Assembly (NCBI RefSeq): GCF_036924515.1
Contig: NZ_JAZHRR010000001.1
Span: 6,419,001-6,483,000, forward strand
Direction of reading: 5' to 3'
DNA length: 64,000 nt
From: Bradyrhizobium sp. AZCC 1610
Lineage (GTDB): Bacteria; Pseudomonadota; Alphaproteobacteria; Rhizobiales; Xanthobacteraceae
A program made the translations under genes and the position numbers. The notes under the pieces were generated by a model that saw nothing but the letters and a program-made list of their open reading frames with translations, made no database searches and was not told the origin of the DNA. This document shows, piece after piece, positions 1 through 7,474 of the stretch (positions are counted from its first letter, which is position 1; each line of letters begins with the position of its first letter).

Positions 1-207
1 TATGGTGTCGAGCGCTCGACCTTCATCATCTGCGATAACGAAAGCCTCCGGAACCGTTTGCTTACCGCTCTTGATTGCTTCGACCAAAAGTTCACGGGCA
101 GTTAGCATAGCCTCGCGCTTAGCCGCAGAAAGATCCGGTAAATCCATTCCTTCGTCATCGGATGTTAGTTCGTCGCCCGCACGGAGGTGAAAATAAAATC
201 GTCCCAT
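1..207 (-). CDS. DUF6894 family protein (partial, 3' end outside window)
   Basis: The minus strand reads ATG at 207 (MGRFYFHLRAGDEL...) without a stop to the window edge, giving 69 residues. The opening MGRFYFHL followed by an acidic DDEG stretch and an alanine-rich helix (DLSAAKREAMLTAREL) is the pattern of the short DUF6894 proteins that are abundant in Bradyrhizobium. A GAGG Shine-Dalgarno lies about 6 nt upstream of the ATG, which supports the start. The usual length is about 70-90 residues, so only a few C-terminal residues are missing. The function of the family is unknown; no signal peptide or membrane segment is visible. Confidence 0.75.
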   Translation of the reverse strand, partial: MGRFYFHLRAGDELTSDDEGMDLPDLSAAKREAMLTARELLVEAIKSGKQTVPEAFVIADDEGRALDTI

Positions 208-642
208 GGCGAGCCTCACATTGATCAGGCAAAAGACTAATCAATGTCGTCCGGTTCGTCTGTCTGGCCGCCGACAAGCCTGCCAAATTTGTGAGAACCA
301 CGGACATCGGCGGGCGCGGCGCTAAGGTCCCCGCCGCGCGGCGCGCGATGTCCGCATACATCAACGCGGGCCGTGGCTTGCCCCAGATCAATACGCGCCC
401 GCCGATCTATGCTCTAGCGTTCATTCGAGCATCGACCGAGCGGCACGGAGGGGTGCTGTTGAGGTTTTTGCCAGAGGCCCGGATACCCTCATCCGGGCCT
501 CGCGCGCATTTGCGCAGGAACGACAGCCAACAGCGCCGCGTTATCAGATCGGGCCGCCAACCCCGAGCGGCCTGGCACGGTTCCGTCCCAAAGCCCCCAG
601 CCCCACTATCCGAGGCGGGACCGTGCACGCAGCGGGCCTTGC
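208..642. other. Gene-free stretch with a 10-bp perfect inverted repeat
   Basis: No reading frame here has a credible start, ribosome site or family signature. The only clear structure is an inverted repeat at 475-500 (AGGCCCGGAT, 6-nt loop, ATCCGGGCCT). It lies between the DUF6894 gene and the response regulator and has no following T-run on either strand, so it is not a standard terminator. Confidence 0.5.
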
Positions 643-1059
643 TCATTTGGCCTCGGAAGCCGAGGGTGGGGCCATGCTTTGATTTTGGCTTGCGCTATTT
701 AGAAGCTGGGAAGCGGCGGTGACAAGCTGCGCGGGCGCAAACGGCTTTTGCAGCAGGATGCTGTTGGGGACGCCTTGCGACGCCCAATCGTCCGCAGCCG
801 CGCCCGTCATGTAGACGACCGGAAAGGCAGGGTCTTTTTCCCTGATCTGTCTCGCCACCTCCCAACCGCTCAATCTGCCCTTCAAGCTAACGTCGGTGAC
901 GAGCGCCTTATAGTTCTTGCTCCCGCTCTTGAACAAGGTCAGGGCTTCTTCCGCTGAGGAGAGAATATCGGTTTCAAAACCGCCTTCGGTTAGCGCATCT
1001 TCGACAATGTCTTGCACCGGATACTCGTCCTCGATGACGAGGATTAGGGGCTTGGACAC
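643..1059 (-). CDS. Single-domain response regulator (CheY-like receiver)
   Basis: From the GTG at 1059 the product is 138 residues and consists almost entirely of a receiver domain: the acidic pair (LILVIEDE), the phosphoacceptor aspartate in LVTDVSL, the conserved threonine in VVYMTGAA and the lysine in LLQKPF are all present. There is no output domain, so it should act by protein-protein contact or as a phosphate sink. The frame stays open to an ATG at 1149, but the extra 30 residues have no receiver character, so the GTG start is preferred. No cognate kinase gene is adjacent; the kinases at 15627 and 46973 have their own regulators. Confidence 0.85.
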   Translation of the reverse strand: MSKPLILVIEDEYPVQDIVEDALTEGGFETDILSSAEEALTLFKSGSKNYKALVTDVSLKGRLSGWEVARQIREKDPAFPVVYMTGAAADDWASQGVPNSILLQKPFAPAQLVTAASQLLNSASQNQSMAPPSASEAK

Positions 1060-1188
1060 GTTTCGCTCGGGTGCTGGAGGGATCGCTTGACACGGGGTTA
1101 CCAACGCCAGCCCCTTTGGTTCCATAGAAATGTTGAACAAAACGGGCACGCTGACGATTGCGTGCCCCGCGTTGCGAGCCAGTGCGCC

Positions 1189-1287
1189 CTAGATCAGTCC
1201 TATGACGATGAATGCAGCGATCTCGATCAGGACTGCGGTTCCTAGAGTGACAACGGCAAGAAAAGCATCAATTGGCCGTAGGAACAT
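1189..1287 (-). CDS. 32-residue single-pass membrane peptide
   Basis: ATG at 1287 is preceded by GAGG with 6-nt spacing. The product (MFLRPIDAFLAVVTL...) is one hydrophobic helix ending in IVIGLI. The good ribosome site and clean membrane profile support it, and similar tiny hydrophobic peptides are common in Bradyrhizobium. No function can be assigned. The longer reading frame open upstream looks incidental. Confidence 0.45.
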   Translation of the reverse strand: MFLRPIDAFLAVVTLGTAVLIEIAAFIVIGLI

Positions 1288-1471
1288 GGCTCGCCTCGCA
1301 GTTTTGCGAAGCCCCGAGACCCATGAACTAAATTCACCTAGGCAAAAAAGGTTGCGGTTCCGAACGCGGGAGGCGTCAGGCAGCGGCAAAATCGATCTCA
1401 TTGCCAATTCCGGAACGGCTACGATGCAACGCGCGCGGGGGAAGCGCCCTTTTGGCAAACGGCGTCCACCC

Positions 1472-1606
1472 TCAAACGCCAAACGAGTGCCTGATCTGTC
1501 GCAGCATCGACATGGCCGCGTCGGTATACCGACCATGGGTGAGATACTGATCTAGCTGCGATGCACCAAGCAGCACCAAGGCTGCAATCACGAAGCCCCT
1601 GAGCAA
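1472..1606 (-). CDS. 44-residue small membrane protein, TTG start
   Basis: A perfect AGGAGG lies 6 nt upstream of a TTG at 1606, giving MLRGFVIAALVLLGASQ... with one N-terminal transmembrane helix (about residues 4-16) and a polar tail ending RQIRHSFGV. The tail sequence LDQYLTHGRYTDA suggests a folded cytoplasmic or periplasmic segment. The start was chosen from the ribosome site, because upstream in-frame ATG codons lack one. Function unknown; it resembles conserved small Bradyrhizobium proteins. Confidence 0.6.
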   Translation of the reverse strand: MLRGFVIAALVLLGASQLDQYLTHGRYTDAAMSMLRQIRHSFGV

Positions 1607-1737
1607 AGTGGGCCTCCTATGAGAGACGCTGGTCGGGTTAAAGCATTTCGGAATTCGCTGTCGCTCGTCGCGCTCTATCTGCAATGGCGGTATGCTGACA
1701 AACAACCAGTAACAATCCCTTAAGGAGCGGCTCGCAG

Positions 1738-2011
1738 CGGCATTCGGGGATCATCTATCTCGCCCGCCGCAAGGGCAACGACCTGATCTATGCGGGTAAG
1801 GTCGATCACGGCTTCGACAAGGCATCCGCTGCCGATCTGCGCAAACGACTGACGCCGCTGATCCGCAAGACACAGCCCTACGCAAAGAGGATTGCACACA
1901 AGGGCATCTGGGATGGAGCCGGAGTTGTTGGCCGAAATCGAGTACCGGGCGAAGTCCGCAGAAGGCACGGTGCGGCATCCGTTCTTCAAGGGCCTAAGGG
2001 ACGATCTATGA
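1738..2011 (+). pseudogene. ligD: Remnant of ATP-dependent DNA ligase LigD (C-terminal end)
   Basis: The plus strand encodes IYLARRKGNDLIYAGKVDHG, then RKTQPYAKRIAHKGIW, and, after a one-base frameshift near 1908, EPELLAEIEYRAKSAEG and HPFFKGLRDDL followed by TGA at 2009-2011. These are the last 85-90 residues of the OB-fold end of LigD-type ligases used in bacterial non-homologous end joining. The catalytic nucleotidyltransferase part and any upstream polymerase or nuclease domains are absent, so this is a decayed 3' fragment. It has no start codon or ribosome site. Confidence 0.85.
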
Positions 2012-2115
2012 ACTGGGGCCGGACAATTAGACGCACAGCCGCTACGATAGGCGGGGCATGCGCCGCAGCCGCGGTATTTTATTTGGCGGCCCGGCTCGTC
2101 GTTTTCGAGACGTAA
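2008..2115 (+). CDS. Possible 35-residue membrane peptide overlapping the ligD remnant stop
   Basis: An ATG overlaps the LigD stop codon (ATGA) and opens 35 residues (MNWGRTIRRTAATIGG...) with an alanine-rich hydrophobic helix and a basic N-terminus. ATGA coupling is typical of real gene pairs, but the upstream gene is now a remnant, so expression is doubtful. No family recognised. Confidence 0.3.
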   Translation: MNWGRTIRRTAATIGGACAAAAVFYLAARLVVFET

Positions 2116-2196
2116 GAACCTCTGGCATTGGCTGACGTCCGCTTTGAGCGCACACTACATAAGTGGCGCATCGCCTAGCGAGAAGGGGATGAACAT

Positions 2197-2490
2197 ATGG
2201 CCAAACTAGCAATCGTGGCAACCATCAAGACCACCCCGGGCAAGCGGAACGAATACCTGAAACACCTAAAGGCTCACGCTCAGCGTTGCTTGGCGACCGA
2301 ACCCGGCACCTTGAAGTTCGAAATCCTCGTGCCGCAGAAGGAAGCCGACACGATCATGCTGTACGAGGTCTATGCCAGCCCGGAAGCATTTGAGATGCAC
2401 TGGAAGGGCCTGTCCATGCAGCAGGCCAAGCAGGACACGACCGACCTGCAGGTTAGCCTCAGCGGCGTGCCTTGCGATTTCGTCGAATGA
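2197..2490 (+). CDS. Antibiotic biosynthesis monooxygenase (ABM/YgiN-like) domain protein
   Basis: The 97-residue product (MAKLAIVATIKTTPGK...) has the dimeric alpha/beta-barrel ABM pattern: an N-terminal strand with I-x-x-T-x-P-G-K, a helix, the strand EPGTLKFEILVPQKE, the strand TIMLYEVYASPEAFEMH and a C-terminal strand. Family members are cofactor-free quinol or polyketide monooxygenases, or small stress proteins. An AAGGGG motif about 8 nt upstream of ATG 2197 supports the start. It stands alone and the substrate cannot be inferred. Confidence 0.85.
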   Translation: MAKLAIVATIKTTPGKRNEYLKHLKAHAQRCLATEPGTLKFEILVPQKEADTIMLYEVYASPEAFEMHWKGLSMQQAKQDTTDLQVSLSGVPCDFVE

Positions 2491-2552
2491 GCGACAATTC
2501 CTAGACTAGGAGGCTGAGCATCACATCGATACTTTGGCAAAGAACATCGTAA

Positions 2553-2628
2553 CGGCACCGCTACCGCATTTCCGCTTTACCCCGATGGCGGACATCGACC
2601 ATCGCCGGATCGATGTCCGTTTTGTGCC
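2553..2628 (+). repeat. Intergenic repeat copy 1 (broken by IS1182-type insertion)
   Basis: Matches the copy at 21397-21490 almost base for base (the CCGCTTTACCCCGATGGCG and ATCGATGTCCGTTT segments) and carries a 9-bp hairpin GGACATCGA/TCGATGTCC. It stops at GTGCC where the IS begins at 2629; the expected continuation (AGAAGCGGA) resumes at 4152. Confidence 0.85.
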
Positions 2629-4147
2629 GATTGTGTTGAAAAACTCGGCCGTTGAAGCCGAGCGGACTCGCTGATTCACTCCGTCCGTTGGGCGGGAGAG
2701 CCGAATCGATGATGGGTCAGCGGCAGATTGATCAGGCGGCGCTGTTCTACGAGTTCTCGCTTGAGCGACACGTTCCTGTTAGCCACCTGCTGAGATCGAT
2801 CGACCGGTTCGTCGATTTATCGGACATCCGACGGCACCTGGAGCCATTCTACAGCTGCACTGGCCGGCCTTCGATTGATCCCGAACTGCTCGTGCGGATG
2901 CTGTTAGTTGGCTACTGCTACGGCATCCGCTCCGAACGACGCTTGTGCGAGGAAGTGCACTTGAACCTCGCTTACCGGTGGTTCTGTCGGCTCGGTCTTG
3001 AGGGCGAGGTGCCGGACCACTCGACCTTCTCCAAGAACAGGCATGGCCGCTTCCGGGACTGCGATCTGCTGCGAAAGCTGTTCGAGACGGTGGTCCAGCG
3101 CTGCATCGCAGAAGGATTAGTCGACGGCGTCGCCTTTGCGGTCGATGCCAGCTTGATTGCCGCCGACGCTAACAAGCAGCGCGCTGTTGCTGGAACTGAT
3201 GAGGTTGACTGGGAGACCATTGCGAGGACGCGCCGATCCGTCCGGGAGTATCTCGATACGTTGGATGAAGCGGCCTGGGGCGCGGCGAGCGACACAGTAC
3301 CGAAGTTCATTGCCAAGTCGGACCCAGCCGCGCAATGGACCGGCGCTCACAAAGGACATGCCTTCTTTGCCTACGCCAACAACTATCTGATCGACCTGAA
3401 GGTCGCGATCATCGTCGACGTCGAGGCGACGCGAGCGATCCGGCAGGCCGAGGTCGGTGCGGCGCGCACCATGATTGAGCGTACCGAAGAGCGCCTTGAA
3501 CTCCGTCCCGAGCGCGTTGTAGCCGACACTGCCTACGGGACAGCGGAGATGCTGGGGTGGTTGGTCAACGAGCGCGCGATCGAGCCGCACATTCCGGTCT
3601 TCGATAAATCAGGGCGTGCCGACGGGACGTTCTCTCGGGAAGACTTCGCCTACGATCAACAGAGCGACGTTTACATCTGCCCAGCTGGCAAGGTGCTGAC
3701 TTCCACCGGCACCCTTGTGAACGATGGGACAACGCTGCTCTACCGGGCCAGCAAACATGACTGCGACACTTGCGAACTCAAGCCCCGGTGTTGTCCGAAG
3801 ATGCCCTCCCGCAAGGTCCCACGTTCAATCCACGAAAAGGCTCGAGACGTTGCGCGCGAAATCGCCAAGACCAATGCCTACGTGACGTCGCGGCGCGAAC
3901 GGAAGAAGATCGAAATGCTCTTCGCGCACCTCAAGCGCATCCTGCGCCTCGACCGCCTCAGGCTGAAAGGCCCATTGGGTGCTCGAGACGAGTTCCTCCT
4001 GGCGGCCACCGCCCAAAATCTCCGGAAGCTCGCAAAGCTGATCCCGAGCCCTGCGTTGCAGCCCGCCTAAAGCACAGTAGAGCCCGCGCGCGCCTGCCTC
4101 TCGGCATCGTTGCGAACGGCCTATTGGCCGACTTTTTCAACACAATC
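2629..4147 (+). mobile_element. Complete IS1182-type (IS5 superfamily) insertion sequence
   Basis: The ends are inverted repeats: GATTGTGTTGAAAAACTCGG on the left and the reverse complement of the sequence ending CTTTTTCAACACAATC on the right, matching over about 22 bp with one mismatch. A 4-bp direct repeat TGCC flanks it (2625-2628 and 4148-4151). It carries one intact transposase gene and is inserted in an intergenic repeat, which can be rejoined across it. Confidence 0.9.
2709..4070 (+). CDS. IS1182 family transposase, full length
   Basis: 453 residues from the first ATG of MMGQRQIDQAALFYEFSL. It has the N-terminal DUF772 region (GRPSIDPELLVRMLLVGYCY, RRLCEEVHLNLAYRWFCRL) followed by the DDE catalytic region: FAVDASLI (first Asp), RVVADTAYGT (second Asp), a Cys-rich insert (CDTCELKPRCC) and the RRERKKIEMLFAHLKRIL segment with the catalytic Glu. 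A TTG 57 nt upstream would extend it, but nothing conserved is gained. The length and all motifs look intact, so the element may be active. Confidence 0.92.
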   Translation: MMGQRQIDQAALFYEFSLERHVPVSHLLRSIDRFVDLSDIRRHLEPFYSCTGRPSIDPELLVRMLLVGYCYGIRSERRLCEEVHLNLAYRWFCRLGLEGEVPDHSTFSKNRHGRFRDCDLLRKLFETVVQRCIAEGLVDGVAFAVDASLIAADANKQRAVAGTDEVDWETIARTRRSVREYLDTLDEAAWGAASDTVPKFIAKSDPAAQWTGAHKGHAFFAYANNYLIDLKVAIIVDVEATRAIRQAEVGAARTMIERTEERLELRPERVVADTAYGTAEMLGWLVNERAIEPHIPVFDKSGRADGTFSREDFAYDQQSDVYICPAGKVLTSTGTLVNDGTTLLYRASKHDCDTCELKPRCCPKMPSRKVPRSIHEKARDVAREIAKTNAYVTSRRERKKIEMLFAHLKRILRLDRLRLKGPLGARDEFLLAATAQNLRKLAKLIPSPALQPA

Positions 4148-4218
4148 TGCCAGAAGCGGACGCTGGACCGCTTCTTTACCCGTTGGAATGTGCTCCGAAC
4201 GGCGTGCGCGATACGAGA

Positions 4219-5139
4219 CTATTTAGAGCGACCCGACCGACGCGGTTGAATGCCTTCGGAAGAAGACAGACTCTGAACCAACAATTGCGCCGGTAGGCTC
4301 AGGCCTTTCTCACGCACTAAAACGACGAACTGGCGCTTGGCCCATTTATCGCTGAGGGGGATCACCTTGAGCCCTAGCGCCTGCTGAATCGCGCTCGCCT
4401 CCTCAGCGGGTACAATCGCCACTGCCAATTGGGCCGCCACGATCCGGTAAGCGGCGTCCACGGTCGAGACCTGGATGCGGTAGCGCATCTGCTTGCCGGC
4501 GGCGGCCGCAGCACTGCGCTGGGTCGTCTGCATGATGCTGCGAGCGACGATGTCGACATGCTCGTAGTCAATCGTGTCGACGAAGGAGACAGAACGTTTT
4601 CTCGCCAATGGATGGGCGGGATGGACGACTACCGCAAGATGGTCGCGGTGATATGGCAAGGTCCGCAGGCCGCGCATGTCGACGGCGTCCCAACACACTC
4701 CGATATCGGCGCGCCCTTCCTCAACGCCGCGCACCACTTCCCAGATTTCGCGCTCCTCCAGGCTGACGCGTACGTCGAGATAGCGTTGCGCGAACAGGCT
4801 GATATCTTCCGGCAGGAATTGCGCCACCGCCGATTTACTGCCGAAGACACGCACGTGACCTTGCACTCCCTCGGCAAACGCTCCCAGTTCTGCCTGCATC
4901 CGGTCGAGCAATTGCAGCGATTCCCGCGCATAGCGGCACAGCACCTCCCCCGCCGCCGTCACCGCAACGCCGCGCCTGCCGCGTTCGAGCAAGGTGACGC
5001 CTGCGGCTTCCTCCATCTGGCTGATGCGCTTGCTCACCGCGGACGGCACGATCGCCTCGCGCCGGGCGGCTACGGCGATGTTGCGTTCCTCGCAGACCGC
5101 GATGAACAGCCGCAACGAAACGGGATCGAAATTTCGCAT
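4219..5139 (-). CDS. LysR family transcriptional regulator of the tartrate module
   Basis: 306 residues from ATG 5139 (MRNFDPVSLRLFIAVCEE). The N-terminal winged helix-turn-helix (about residues 4-62, SAVSKRISQMEEAAG) is followed by a periplasmic-binding-like co-inducer domain. An AGGACAG ribosome site supports this start over the open frame to 5220. It is divergent from a Bug-type binding protein and a tarD homologue, with a 135-bp gap that probably contains its operator, so it likely controls that pair in response to tartrate or a related acid. The C-terminus ends next to the right end of an IS1182 element but is intact. Confidence 0.88.
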   Translation of the reverse strand: MRNFDPVSLRLFIAVCEERNIAVAARREAIVPSAVSKRISQMEEAAGVTLLERGRRGVAVTAAGEVLCRYARESLQLLDRMQAELGAFAEGVQGHVRVFGSKSAVAQFLPEDISLFAQRYLDVRVSLEEREIWEVVRGVEEGRADIGVCWDAVDMRGLRTLPYHRDHLAVVVHPAHPLARKRSVSFVDTIDYEHVDIVARSIMQTTQRSAAAAAGKQMRYRIQVSTVDAAYRIVAAQLAVAIVPAEEASAIQQALGLKVIPLSDKWAKRQFVVLVREKGLSLPAQLLVQSLSSSEGIQPRRSGRSK

Positions 5140-5274
5140 GATCTGTCCTGCCGTCAGATTTAGACATCTTTTATGGGAATAGCTGAGGTGAGAATTTACC
5201 ATTTCTGAGATGGCTGACAAGTCGGCCGTTTCATCTACATTGCGTGGATCAAAAAATGATCCTGGGAGATATTC

Positions 5275-6237
5275 ATGCGTGCGGTTGTGTGTGCTTCTTT
5301 GCTGTTCTTGACGGCGTCTGCGGCGATCGCCCAGGATTTCCCCAAGCGGCCCATCACCATGATCGTGCCTTTTGCCGCCGGAGGCCCTACCGACACCGTG
5401 GCGCGCGTGACGGCCGAGAACATGGGCCGTCTGCTCGGGCAGCAGGTGATTGTCGAGAACGTCGCCGGCGCGGGCGGCACTCTGGGCAGCAATCGGGTCG
5501 TCCGTGCTGAGCCTGACGGCTATACGCTTCTACTTCATCATCTCGGACTGGCCACAGCCGTCACGCTGTATCGGAAGCTTCCGTTCGATCCGACCACCGA
5601 CCTGAAGCCTGTCGGCGTCGTGTCCGATGCCAACATGGCAATCATTGCGCGCCCGGACTACGCCCCGAATACGCTGGCCGAAGTCATTGCAGACATCAAG
5701 GCCCGAGGCGATCACGTCACCTTCGCGCATTCGGGCCTGGGTGCGGCGTCGCAGCTTTGCGGTATGCTATTCATGGCGGCTGTTCAGAAGCAGATGAACG
5801 TCGTTCCATTCCGCGGAGGCGGCCCGGTTCTTCAGGCGCTGATGGGGAAGCAGATAGATCTTGGGTGCGAACAAGCCACGACCGCCGCGCCGCTGGTCCA
5901 GGCCAACAGCGTGAAGTCTTACGCCGTCACCAGCGCCAAGCGGCTGCCATCGATGCCTAACGTGCCCACCTCGGCCGAGGCCGGCCTGACTGGCATGGAG
6001 ATCAGCGTTTGGCACGGTATCTATGTGCCGGCGAAAACGCCCGATCCTATCGTGCAGGTGCTAACCAAAGCCTTGGCCGAGGCGCTCAAAAGTCCGGCGC
6101 TGGCCGGCAGGTTCGCGGATATCGCGACCGATCCGACGCCGGATAAGGCAACGCCGCAAATCCTTCGTGAAACGCTGAAGAGCGAGATTGACCGCTGGCG
6201 TCCGATGATCACCGCAGTCGGCCAATACGCCGATTAA
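5275..6237 (+). CDS. Bug/TctC family tripartite tricarboxylate transporter substrate-binding protein
   Basis: 320 residues with a signal peptide (hydrophobic residues 4-18, cleavage near AIAQ-D) and the family opening FPKRPITMIVPFAAGGPTDT, followed by MGRLLGQQVIVENVAGAGG and the internal RAEPDGYTLL. Bug proteins are periplasmic binders of carboxylates that serve TctAB-type carriers. No TctA or TctB gene is nearby, so it must use a carrier encoded elsewhere or act as a sensor, as many orphan Bug proteins do. It is the first gene of a two-gene unit with the D-tartrate dehydratase 38 bp downstream. A GGGAG site precedes the ATG. Confidence 0.92.
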   Translation: MRAVVCASLLFLTASAAIAQDFPKRPITMIVPFAAGGPTDTVARVTAENMGRLLGQQVIVENVAGAGGTLGSNRVVRAEPDGYTLLLHHLGLATAVTLYRKLPFDPTTDLKPVGVVSDANMAIIARPDYAPNTLAEVIADIKARGDHVTFAHSGLGAASQLCGMLFMAAVQKQMNVVPFRGGGPVLQALMGKQIDLGCEQATTAAPLVQANSVKSYAVTSAKRLPSMPNVPTSAEAGLTGMEISVWHGIYVPAKTPDPIVQVLTKALAEALKSPALAGRFADIATDPTPDKATPQILRETLKSEIDRWRPMITAVGQYAD

Positions 6238-6275
6238 GCTTCCGCCCTCCATCCTCCGATACGGACATCCTTCTC

Positions 6276-7436
6276 ATGCGCATTGTCGACATCCGGGAGC
6301 GTACCGCTCCGATATCTTCTCCCATCGCCAACGCCTTCATCGACTTTTCGAAGATGACGCTGAGTCTGGTTGCCGTGGTCACCGACGTCATCCGCGATGG
6401 CCGGCCAGTCATCGGCTACGGTTTCAACTCGAACGGTCGCTACGGGCAGGGAGGGTTGATCCGCGAGCGTTTCGCGCCGCGCGTGCTGACGGCTGCGCCG
6501 GACAGCCTGCTTGACGAAGGTGGCCTTCTGGATCCCAGCAAAATCTGGGCGGCCATGTTCACTAACGAGAAGCCGGGCGGACATGGCGAGCGTTCGGTCG
6601 CCATCGGCACGATCGATATGGCGGTGTGGGACGCCGTCGCCAAGATTGCGAGCAAGCCCCTGTTTCGACTCTTGGCGGAACGCGCCAAAGTGCAGGCCAA
6701 CCCGCGTGTCTTCGTCTATGCGGCCGGCGGTTACTACTATCCAGGCAAGGGCCTCGAAGGCCTGGCAGCGGAGATGAAAGGGTATCTCGACCGCGGCTAC
6801 ACGGTCGTGAAGATGAAGATCGGCGGTGCGCCGCTGGCTGACGACTGCAAGCGCATCGAAACCGTTTTGAAAATGTTACCTGCGGGCTGCAAGCTCGCCG
6901 TCGACGCCAACGGCCGCTTCGATCTCGATACTGCGGTGGCTTATGCGAAGGCGCTGCGCCAATACGATCTGTTTTGGTACGAGGAAGCTGGCGATCCGCT
7001 GGATTATGAGTTGCAAGCGAAGCTGGCCGAGCACTATCCCGGCCCGATGGCCACCGGCGAAAACTTGTTCTCGATGCAGGATGCCCGCAACCTGATCCGC
7101 TACGGCGGCATGCGGCCAGATCGGGACTGGCTGCAGTTCGACTGCGCGCTGAGCTACGGGCTGGTCGAGTATTTGCGCACGCTGGAAATGTTGAAGAGCT
7201 ACGGCTGGTCGTGGAGCCGCTGCATTCCACACGGCGGACACCAAATGTCGCTCAACATCGCAGCGGGGCTCGGGCTCGGCGGTAATGAATCATATCCCGA
7301 TCTGTTCCAACCGTATGGGGGATTCCCGGATGGGGTACGGGTGGAAGCCGGGCATATCACCATGCCGGAGCTTCCTGGCATCGGCTTCGAAGGCAAGTCC
7401 GACCTGATTACCGAAATGCGAAGCCTAGCGTCGTAA
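6276..7436 (+). CDS. tarD: D-tartrate dehydratase-like enolase superfamily enzyme
   Basis: 386 residues of the mandelate racemase/muconate-lactonizing family. Visible are the KxK motif (Lys179, Lys181), metal ligands Asp210 (VDANGR), Glu236 (YEE) and Glu262 (TGEN), and His319 in CIPHGGHQMSLNIA. In the characterised Bradyrhizobium japonicum D-tartrate dehydratase the catalytic pair is Lys184 and His322; the constant offset of three residues and the close sequence pattern make this the best assignment. It would dehydrate D-tartrate to oxaloacetate in the cytoplasm. Substrate is inferred from homology; context (LysR plus Bug protein) agrees. An IS110 element begins 38 bp after the stop codon. 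Confidence 0.88.
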   Translation: MRIVDIRERTAPISSPIANAFIDFSKMTLSLVAVVTDVIRDGRPVIGYGFNSNGRYGQGGLIRERFAPRVLTAAPDSLLDEGGLLDPSKIWAAMFTNEKPGGHGERSVAIGTIDMAVWDAVAKIASKPLFRLLAERAKVQANPRVFVYAAGGYYYPGKGLEGLAAEMKGYLDRGYTVVKMKIGGAPLADDCKRIETVLKMLPAGCKLAVDANGRFDLDTAVAYAKALRQYDLFWYEEAGDPLDYELQAKLAEHYPGPMATGENLFSMQDARNLIRYGGMRPDRDWLQFDCALSYGLVEYLRTLEMLKSYGWSWSRCIPHGGHQMSLNIAAGLGLGGNESYPDLFQPYGGFPDGVRVEAGHITMPELPGIGFEGKSDLITEMRSLAS

Positions 7437-7474
7437 GGAGCCCCGCGAAATATGTAGCCCGCGCCCTTGGTCCG

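Noticed and set aside
4429..5163. A 244-codon plus-strand frame
   Set aside because: It lies antisense to the LysR gene with no ribosome site or family similarity.
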